Made by a program: the position numbers and the translations under genes. Below the pieces are notes generated by a model, which saw only the letters and a list, made by a program, of their open reading frames with translations, made no database searches and had not been told where the DNA came from. From contig JANQGM010000032.1 of assembly GCA_028277345.1 (NCBI GenBank), positions 1-51,704 on the forward strand: 51,704 nt of DNA, given 5' to 3'. Within the stretch, counting starts at the first letter, position 1. Each line of letters starts with the position of its first letter. Positions 33,912 to 40,389 of this stretch are shown here, piece after piece. The DNA is from Candidatus Bipolaricaulota bacterium (lineage in GTDB: Bacteria > Bipolaricaulota > Bipolaricaulia > UBA7950 > UBA9294).

Positions 33912-35087
33912 GTGGAATTCGATATGTGGAAAGAACGACGTGCACAACTGTATCCCTGGAAGGGAACGATGCCGGTGATCCAAGTGAAGGGATCTCCGAA
34001 AGAGATGGGACGGGACTACGGCCGCCAGTGCAAACCGATCATCCAGATGGTCGCGGAGTCGTTTGTTCCGGGGCTCTCAGCGATGGTTACCCTGCCGGTT
34101 GACGACGTGATCGTGGAGGCGAAGAAGTATGAGACGGCGATCCGTACCTTCACCGGAGAGCGCTACATCGACGAGATGATGGGCATCGCGGAAGGCGCCG
34201 AGGTCGACTACGAGAAGATTCTCGTGCTCAACTGCGGGTGGGATCTCCTCAACTCGCTGCCGACGCCGGAAACGCATCCCTACTATATGTGTTCATCCTT
34301 TGCCGCTTGGGGATCGAAAACGGAATCTGGAAACCTGATCTGTGGGCACAACGATGACGGCGCTCGATTCATCGATCAGTTTCTTGTTCTGTTGGAGGCC
34401 CATCCCGAGGAGGGCAATGGATTTGCAACCCCGATTGTTCCGGGCTACATCGGCTACCACCGAATGTGGAACACTCAAGGCTGCGTCACCCTCGGGCTGT
34501 CCCTGGAGCGGGGATGTCCGAATGACAACTTCGAGCACAACCTTCCCTGGTGGATTCGCTTCCGCCATCTCGTTCAGTTTGCTGATTCCAGCACCGAGAT
34601 CCTGGCTCTGACCCGAGAGATCCCGGCGGCGACTCCAATGAATCTGATTGCGGTCGATGCATCTGGGCAAGGATGCCTTCTTCATGAGACGGCCAAGCAT
34701 ACGGTCACCGTGGAGCCAAGCGAGGATTCGCTCGTGTGCACGAACCATGCCGTGGAGGACGCCATCAAGCCTCATCTGGTATTGGCCGAGCATCCATCGG
34801 GAACCGATTACCGGTACGAGACCGTTCGTCGTCTTGTGGATGAGGCCCACGGAGCGATCACATTGGAGACGGCGAAGGCCATTCAATCCAGTCACTTCGA
34901 TGCCTCCGAGGGCATCGAGCGGCCGGGGGCCTGTTCCCCCTGCGCGCACTACGAGTATGTCGGCAAGCTGGCGGGCACGGTGTCGACGGTTGCGTTGGAA
35001 GTGAAGGCCGATGCTGTGCACGCGCAGGTTTCCCTGGGCAATCCGTGTGAAGGAAGGTGGATCGAGCATGAACTTCCTCGTACCTAG
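33912..35087 (+). CDS. C45 peptidase/acyltransferase-like Ntn hydrolase
   Basis: A 391-residue protein resembling the C45 (isopenicillin N acyltransferase) family, which matures by self-cleavage before a Cys that becomes the N-terminal nucleophile. The likely nucleophile is Cys127 in YYMCSSFAAWG. Other family landmarks are GSPKEMGRDYGRQ near the N-terminus, ICGHNDDG, GCVTLGLS and VCTNHA. No signal peptide is present. Relatives hydrolyse or transfer acyl groups on amide bonds. The start is GTG 33912 directly after the permease stop; ATG 33924 is an alternative. Lying between an uptake system and an M24 peptidase, it probably deacylates or cleaves the imported compound (inference). Confidence 0.78.
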   Translation: MEFDMWKERRAQLYPWKGTMPVIQVKGSPKEMGRDYGRQCKPIIQMVAESFVPGLSAMVTLPVDDVIVEAKKYETAIRTFTGERYIDEMMGIAEGAEVDYEKILVLNCGWDLLNSLPTPETHPYYMCSSFAAWGSKTESGNLICGHNDDGARFIDQFLVLLEAHPEEGNGFATPIVPGYIGYHRMWNTQGCVTLGLSLERGCPNDNFEHNLPWWIRFRHLVQFADSSTEILALTREIPAATPMNLIAVDASGQGCLLHETAKHTVTVEPSEDSLVCTNHAVEDAIKPHLVLAEHPSGTDYRYETVRRLVDEAHGAITLETAKAIQSSHFDASEGIERPGACSPCAHYEYVGKLAGTVSTVALEVKADAVHAQVSLGNPCEGRWIEHELPRT

Positions 35088-35141
35088 GAGGCTCGACATC
35101 CGCAGCTGCCGATCGAGGGCTCAACGAAACAGGAGTTGGGC

Positions 35142-36278
35142 ATGAGTGGAGAGACGCTGACGCGCCGAAGGGAAGCGTTGTGGGATGCTGCACAGGCGCA
35201 GGGATGCGATGGTTGCTTGATCTATGGGACTGAGGGACACGCCGAGGCCTTTCGGTACCTGACGGACTATGAACCGTTCATTGGGGACCGGTGGCTGATC
35301 CTAATGGAATGCGAGGCGATCGGGGTTCTGACCTTCGGATGGTCGATTCAAGAGGCGCGTGTGCAATCGGGAATCGACACGTGGGAAGCCAGCTTTCAGC
35401 CCATCCCGCTTGTCCTTCAGCAGCTAAAGACTCGGAACATCCGCCGGCTGGCCACGGTGGGAGCGGAGCGTCTGCCCTATTCCGTCTACCACGCGATCGT
35501 GAAGACGCTTGGCGGGACGCATCCGGTCTCCCTCGACGACACGATCACAAGACTGAGACGGGTCAAGGACCCCGAGGAGTTGGATCGCCTTCGTGCGGTA
35601 GCAACGGTGACTGACTGCGCCCTTTCTCAAGTGCGGGATCAAGTGAAGCCAGGCCTGTCCGAGGCCGACGTGCTCGGCTTGCTTGCGGGCAGCATCTATG
35701 GGCAGGGGGCGTCGCTTGCGTTCGATCCGCTCATCGTTTCCGGGCGAGAGGATGCTGTCGTCGCCCGCGCGCCTCGATCTCGCATCCTGAAGGATGGAGA
35801 TCCGATCATGATCGATGTGGGCGCTCAGCTCGACGGGTACCAGTCGGATGTCGCTCGAACCTATTTCGTGGGAACCCCCAGTGAGGAACAACAGCGCGCA
35901 TGGGGCACCGTGATTCGAACCTATGACGCCATTCTGGCCATGGTGAAGCCTGGCGTACCGTGCAACGCGTTGAACGAAGCCGGCTGGACGGTCATTCAGG
36001 CAGAAGGGTTCGAGGCGCTTCATCGCATGGGCCATGGCGTTGGGCTCGCCACATCCTATGAATGGCCGGACTTGGAGGCCGAAACGGAGTTGCTTGAAGC
36101 AGGAATGACGCTGGCCTTGGAGCCGGGCGTCTATCTTCCCGGGGTGGGGAGCCTCAAGCTCGAGGACATGATCGTGGTGACGGAGACCGGATACGAGCTG
36201 CTTTCGCATGCCGAGCGTTCTCCCACTCTCTCAAACGCTATCTCCCACCCTCATCGAAGAAAGGATGCATCCCAATGA
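35142..36278 (+). CDS. M24-family metallopeptidase (Xaa-Pro type)
   Basis: A 378-residue pita-bread enzyme related to Xaa-Pro peptidases and creatinase. The N-terminal creatinase-like domain covers about residues 1-135. The catalytic domain has all five metal ligands: Asp225 (IMIDVGA), Asp236 (YQSDVART), His298 (HRMGHGVG), Glu327 (ALEPGV) and Glu341 (KLEDM), so a dinuclear metal site is expected. AGGAG at 35131-35135 supports ATG 35142. Substrates of the family are X-Pro peptides or guanidino/amide compounds. It overlaps the next gene by four bases (ATGA). Together with the hydroxyproline genes opposite, an Xaa-Pro/Xaa-Hyp dipeptidase role is attractive but unproven. Confidence 0.87.
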   Translation: MSGETLTRRREALWDAAQAQGCDGCLIYGTEGHAEAFRYLTDYEPFIGDRWLILMECEAIGVLTFGWSIQEARVQSGIDTWEASFQPIPLVLQQLKTRNIRRLATVGAERLPYSVYHAIVKTLGGTHPVSLDDTITRLRRVKDPEELDRLRAVATVTDCALSQVRDQVKPGLSEADVLGLLAGSIYGQGASLAFDPLIVSGREDAVVARAPRSRILKDGDPIMIDVGAQLDGYQSDVARTYFVGTPSEEQQRAWGTVIRTYDAILAMVKPGVPCNALNEAGWTVIQAEGFEALHRMGHGVGLATSYEWPDLEAETELLEAGMTLALEPGVYLPGVGSLKLEDMIVVTETGYELLSHAERSPTLSNAISHPHRRKDASQ

Positions 36279-38044
36279 AGACGGTGAAGGCTGACGTACT
36301 CATCGTGGGAGGCGGAGGCGCCGGCTTCCGCGCCGCGATCGCTTCTCGTCAGGAAGGAGCGGAGACGCTCCTGATCAGCAAGGGACCGTTAGCCCGTTGC
36401 GGCGCGAGCCCGATGGCGGGCGCAGATCTCACGTGTCATGGAGTCGGCATGCGCGAAGCGGGGTTTTTCGGGGAGCCAAACGACTCCGAAGAGAAGTTTC
36501 TGAGTGACATCGTCCATCAAGGGTGTTTCCTCAACGATCAGGTCTTGGCGGAACGGTTCGTTCAAGACGGCCCGAGCCGAATGATGGAAACGCTGGACTG
36601 GGGTTGTCAACCGTACCTTTGCGACGAGCGTGCCATCTTCACGAGCGGAATCGGCATTGTCGATGCCCATCTCAAGGAAGCGCGGCGCCTGGGAACGCGA
36701 TTCATGGACGATACTGCCGTTCTTGAACTCATGGTTCAGGAGGGTCAAGTTTGCGGCGCCATCGGCCTCGATCTTCGCTCGGGGGAACGCATTCTCATTG
36801 ATTGCCATGCCGTCATCCTCGCATCCGGTGGGTGGCACAAGGCCTATACGCCGGTGACGGGCTCAAAGGAGCTGACCGGGGATGGCGTGGCCATGGCCTA
36901 TCGTGCCGGTGCCGAGGTCGCGAACATGGAGTTCGTGACCTTTGCGTGCAATGTCCCCCTCTGGCCTCCCATTTGGAGGGGCAGCATCGTGACATACGCG
37001 ATGAGCTTGATGTGCGGTGGAACCTTGGAGAATGCTGATGGGGAGCGATTCCTTGATCGCTTCGATCCGGAGATGGTCGAGATTGCGTCCACGACCGAGT
37101 GGAACAAGAGCTTCTTCTCGTTTGCCACCGCCTTGGAGGTTCGAGCCGGACGCGGAACGGAACACGGCGGCGTCTATTATGTCAAGGGAGATACGCCGTG
37201 GCCAGAGTTCGAGGCCAAGGCCCTCCGCTCCTATCCCGATTGGAAGGTCAAGGGCGCAGACTTCTCCGAGCTTGGCCGAAGGCTTCGGGATGGCGAAGGG
37301 GTGGAAGTGGCCGGCGCGGCCGAGTACTTCGAGGGAGGGGTGTGGGTGGATGAACGCTTTGCCTCCACACTGCCAGGCTTATATGCGGCGGGAGAATGCG
37401 CCGTAAGTCTGTTTGGCGCCAATCGGGTGGCTGCTGCAACGATGGAAATGCTCGTGACAGGCGCCATCGCCGGCAAGGAAGCGGCCGACTTTGCGCGCAC
37501 CCATCCTTCAGCATCCCCCCATCCGACGACGGCGCGTGTGCTGGATGACAAGATCACGAAACCGTTGAGAAATCGCGAACGGGTGGATGTTGGACAGCTG
37601 CGTAGCGATCTTCAAAAGGCGGCCGCATCCTACCTTGGCCCGGTGCGCTGCGAGCGGGAACTGGTTGACTTTGTTCGATCGCTCGAGCGGATGCAACAGG
37701 AAGTTCTGCCGGTCCTCGGCGCTTCCCATGAGGGGCAGATCTACAACAAAGCATGGATCGAGTGTTTGGAGCTTGAGAACATGCTCACAGTGCTCGAGCT
37801 ATCGGCCCGGTCCGCGCTGCAGAGAACGGAAAGCCGCGGCGTCCATTACCGAGAGGACCACCCCTTTTCCGACAATGACCAGTGGCTTAGGGAAATCCAC
37901 CTGTCCCTCGATCGAGGAGAGAGGCGGTCTGCCGTTCACCCGGTTCGGCAGGGTTCGCTGCCTTTACCCAGTGGGAGAATCCCTTATTTGACCATGATTC
38001 ACGACATGATGCGATCCCATTCGGACGTCGGGGGACATCACTAG
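36275..38044 (+). CDS. FAD-dependent fumarate reductase-like flavoprotein
   Basis: A 589-residue flavoprotein of the FrdA/SdhA/L-aspartate oxidase superfamily. The N-terminal FAD site is VLIVGGGGAGFRAAIAS, with a second FAD contact in GLYAAGECAVSLFGANRVAAA. The usual His of the HTVAAQGG motif, which carries covalent FAD in FrdA, is replaced in GASPMAGADLTCHG, so FAD is probably non-covalent. A capping domain with GTEHGGVYYV and a helical C-terminal domain (about 440-560) complete the fold. The substrate is unlikely to be fumarate, given the unusual active-site loops. It is followed by a separate 2Fe-2S protein that could pass electrons. The start codon overlaps the M24 stop. Confidence 0.83.
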   Translation: MKTVKADVLIVGGGGAGFRAAIASRQEGAETLLISKGPLARCGASPMAGADLTCHGVGMREAGFFGEPNDSEEKFLSDIVHQGCFLNDQVLAERFVQDGPSRMMETLDWGCQPYLCDERAIFTSGIGIVDAHLKEARRLGTRFMDDTAVLELMVQEGQVCGAIGLDLRSGERILIDCHAVILASGGWHKAYTPVTGSKELTGDGVAMAYRAGAEVANMEFVTFACNVPLWPPIWRGSIVTYAMSLMCGGTLENADGERFLDRFDPEMVEIASTTEWNKSFFSFATALEVRAGRGTEHGGVYYVKGDTPWPEFEAKALRSYPDWKVKGADFSELGRRLRDGEGVEVAGAAEYFEGGVWVDERFASTLPGLYAAGECAVSLFGANRVAAATMEMLVTGAIAGKEAADFARTHPSASPHPTTARVLDDKITKPLRNRERVDVGQLRSDLQKAAASYLGPVRCERELVDFVRSLERMQQEVLPVLGASHEGQIYNKAWIECLELENMLTVLELSARSALQRTESRGVHYREDHPFSDNDQWLREIHLSLDRGERRSAVHPVRQGSLPLPSGRIPYLTMIHDMMRSHSDVGGHH

Positions 38045-38072
38045 GCCGGCGGCTGTGTGAAGGAGGAGAGCA

Positions 38073-38405
38073 ATGAGCGATACTGTGCGATTTCGAGTCC
38101 ATCGCGGGCTGTCGAGATCGGAAGGCGAAGAAGGCTTCCAGGATTTCGAGGTTCCCTTGGTTCGTGGCATGAGTGTGATGGATGGCCTCGATTACATCTA
38201 CGATCACCTGGACGGCAGTCTCGCTTACTACGACCACGCCGCTTGCAATCAGGGGATTTGCCAACGCTGCCTGATTCAAATCAATGGAGCAACGGGGCTG
38301 ATGTGCCAAACGCTGGTCACAGGGGACCTGACACTTGAACCCCTCTCCACACAACCCGTGGAGCGGGACCTGGTCACGAAATGGGGGCGAAAGTCGGATG
38401 GGTGA
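38073..38405 (+). CDS. 2Fe-2S ferredoxin-domain protein (FrdB N-domain only)
   Basis: A 110-residue protein matching the N-terminal plant-ferredoxin-like domain of succinate dehydrogenase/fumarate reductase iron-sulfur subunits. The cluster cysteines are in HAACNQGICQRC, and the fourth is in GLMCQTLV. The C-terminal domain that normally carries the 4Fe-4S and 3Fe-4S clusters is absent, not truncated by a mutation: the gene ends cleanly and overlaps the next start by 8 nt. It is probably the electron partner of the upstream flavoprotein. AAGGAGGAG precedes the ATG. Confidence 0.82.
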   Translation: MSDTVRFRVHRGLSRSEGEEGFQDFEVPLVRGMSVMDGLDYIYDHLDGSLAYYDHAACNQGICQRCLIQINGATGLMCQTLVTGDLTLEPLSTQPVERDLVTKWGRKSDG

Positions 38406-39069
38406 CTACGTAGCGAGCTGGAACGTAGGAAATGCTCGCATGCTGGACGCAGCCCTGAGCGTGTCGATTGATGCCATCGTTCCTGGAGCCTTTGCGAGCG
38501 ATGTCGAGTCAGCCGTGCAAACGGTCATCGAACGAGACGATCCAGAAGCGAACATTCAACTTTGGATACGTCATGGGACGCACTTGGACGCAGCCACGCT
38601 TTCTGTATCGGATACGGCCCGGCCGCTTCGCGACGGTGAGTTCTTCCAACTCCGTCTTGAGGGTCAACGCCAGGGCCGTTCGTTTGTGGGAGTCCGAACG
38701 GGCGTCATCGGAACCTGTTCGGACGATCGGCGCGAGTTTCTATCACACCTTGTGGAAGCCATGGATTGGTTCATCTCGACCTTGACCATCAGGCCGCGAC
38801 GTCCTTACGTTCTGACAGAAACTCGGGGGAGACTCCTCGAAGTGTCCGGAGGACGACTTCAGACAGGAGGAGAAAGCGATCTTCTCATTGCCCCCGGTAA
38901 GCCGGTCGCGCTTCCCGGCGGCGAGCCTCTTTGGATTGAGACGTCGTTGAGTTGCGACAGGTTCGGGCGGGCGACTCTCGTTGACATGGTGCACCTGACG
39001 GACGCGGGCGCGAGGCGCATTACAACCTATCCATGGAACGTTGAGACCGCGGGAAAGGAGCTTGGATGA
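38398..39069 (+). CDS. M24-like protein lacking metal ligands
   Basis: A 223-residue protein, not confidently assigned to a family. Its pattern follows the M24 catalytic fold: a helix start IDAIVPGAFASDVESAVQTVI (compare IKPGxxExDV), EFFQLRLEGQRQGRSFVGVRTGVIG in the place of the ligand-bearing iDiGa...GYxsDxxRTxxvG, then a helix AMDWFISTLTIRP and the closing strand TLVDMVHLTDAGARRIT (compare LEDxvxVTExG). The Asp, His and Glu ligands are not conserved, so it is probably a non-catalytic homologue, perhaps a partner of the active M24 enzyme two genes upstream or a substrate-binding subunit. It overlaps both neighbouring genes, which argues for tight translational coupling. Confidence 0.5.
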   Translation: MGDYVASWNVGNARMLDAALSVSIDAIVPGAFASDVESAVQTVIERDDPEANIQLWIRHGTHLDAATLSVSDTARPLRDGEFFQLRLEGQRQGRSFVGVRTGVIGTCSDDRREFLSHLVEAMDWFISTLTIRPRRPYVLTETRGRLLEVSGGRLQTGGESDLLIAPGKPVALPGGEPLWIETSLSCDRFGRATLVDMVHLTDAGARRITTYPWNVETAGKELG

Positions 39070-39638
39070 GCCAAGAGAAACTGGCGCGGGAAGAGGCGGC
39101 CCACGAGGTCGCCCTGGTGAGCCGGAGAGTGGCTCTTCTGCATATCGCCTTCGCGCGCACCCTCGTCGACGAACTGGGCGATGACCGTGGTCGCGAACTC
39201 ATCATCAAAGCCATTCGCGCCTATGGCGATCGCATCGGGAACGAGGTTCGCGATGCCGTCCTTGATCAGGGACTCGAACCGACAACCGAGAATTATGGGG
39301 CGGGAAAAGCAAGACAGCTTCCCGTTCTGGGGATGCATGAGGGGGTGGAGACGGTTCAGACACCTGAAGGCCCGCGCCTTCGCGCCTATGGCTGCGTCAT
39401 GGGCCAACTGTGGAACGAGATCGGGGAGAGCGAACTGGGCCGCCTCTACTGTTTGGTCGATCCAGCAAAGTTCATGGCCTACGACGGCGTTCACACCTTT
39501 CCTCACCTCAAGACAATTCCGGATGGCGACGCCTACTGCGAGTTTTGCTACCGTGAAGCGACCGAGCGCGAGCGAACGGCATTTCTGAATGACGATCCGA
39601 GTTGGATCACCGCGGATGAGGGTTGCCCTCCGGAATAG
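39066..39638 (+). CDS. ATC hydrolase-family protein
   Basis: A 190-residue protein resembling the L-2-amino-thiazoline-4-carboxylic acid hydrolase family (PF14196). Features are a helical N-terminus (REEAAHEVALVSRRVALLHIAFARTL, position only), AIRAYGDRIGNEVRDAV, a central segment with a Cys (YGCVMGQLWNEIGESELGRLYC) and the terminal YCEFCYREATE. The founding activity opens the thiazoline ring of an L-cysteine precursor; most members are uncharacterised. Here it closes the flavoprotein operon, with a four-base overlap and AAGGAG before the ATG. It may open a heterocycle or cleave a C-N bond in the compound processed by this operon (inference). Confidence 0.6.
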   Translation: MSQEKLAREEAAHEVALVSRRVALLHIAFARTLVDELGDDRGRELIIKAIRAYGDRIGNEVRDAVLDQGLEPTTENYGAGKARQLPVLGMHEGVETVQTPEGPRLRAYGCVMGQLWNEIGESELGRLYCLVDPAKFMAYDGVHTFPHLKTIPDGDAYCEFCYREATERERTAFLNDDPSWITADEGCPPE

Positions 39639-39746
39639 CCTCGCGGTAGTGACGATCTCCAACAGGAATTGAACTCGCAAGGAAGGCCGTTCGTTTCGAT
39701 CCATGGTCTCCACGTGTTGGACCTGGAATCGTTTTCCCATGAAGCA

Positions 39747-39774
39747 TTGTTTCCCCTAACTTTCAAGATATACT
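39747..39774 (+). promoter_or_regulatory. Promoter of the XRE-cupin gene
   Basis: TTGTTT (39747-39752), a 16-nt spacer and TATACT (39769-39774). The -10 ends 6 nt before ATG 39781, so the transcript is predicted to begin at the start codon. No Shine-Dalgarno sequence is present. Confidence 0.55.
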
Positions 39775-39780
39775 GACAAT

Positions 39781-40374
39781 ATGGAACGCATCGGTGCGCT
39801 GCTGCGGAAACTGCGCCTGGAGAAGAAGCTGTCCATGAAGGCGCTGGGAGATAGGTGCGAGGTATCGTCGAGCTTTCTGTCGCAGGCCGAGCGCGGCCTG
39901 TGTTCGATCTCGATTCCCACGCTGGAGCGCATCTGCGTAGCGTTGGGCGTTTCCATGGCTGAGTTCTTTTTTCTTCTGGAGCCCCATTCGGCCTTGGCGT
40001 CGACGCCGCCCGTTCTTCGATCCGAGGATCAGAACGCCGTTCATCTGTCCGAGGCATCGATTCGCTATCGCTTTCTCAGCCGGGATTTCCCGGGACGGTT
40101 GTTTGAGGTCGTCATCGGAGAGATTCCTTCGGGATATGTGTACCCGTTGTCTTCCCATGAGGGAGAGGAGTTCGGATTCATTCTGGAGGGAGAACTCCGG
40201 CTGTTGCTCAACGAGGATGTCTACGAGTTGCGCCCCGGAGACAGCTACCACCTCGGTCCTCATGCGAACCACGGCTACGAGGCGATGGGAGATGTGGACG
40301 TTCGCATTCTCTGGGTACAAACGCTCAAGGATCTGAAGATCCGTAGCGGTCAGCAGAAAGGTCGCAGCGCCTAG
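39781..40374 (+). CDS. XRE-family regulator with cupin domain
   Basis: A 197-residue regulator. The N-terminal helix-turn-helix (about 1-65) reads IGALLRKLRLEKKLSMKALG then VSSSFLSQAERG and IPTLERICVALGVSM. The C-terminal cupin (about 115-185) has SHEGEEFGFILEGELRLLL and LRPGDSYHLGPHANHGYEAM, whose His and Glu residues could bind a metal or small ligand. Such proteins commonly control nearby amino-acid or peptide catabolic genes. It lies between the transporter-hydrolase operon and the convergent glycyl radical/hydroxyproline cluster, so it could link the two. The mRNA appears leaderless. Confidence 0.9.
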   Translation: MERIGALLRKLRLEKKLSMKALGDRCEVSSSFLSQAERGLCSISIPTLERICVALGVSMAEFFFLLEPHSALASTPPVLRSEDQNAVHLSEASIRYRFLSRDFPGRLFEVVIGEIPSGYVYPLSSHEGEEFGFILEGELRLLLNEDVYELRPGDSYHLGPHANHGYEAMGDVDVRILWVQTLKDLKIRSGQQKGRSA

Positions 40375-40389
40375 TCCCTGCCAAGCGTT

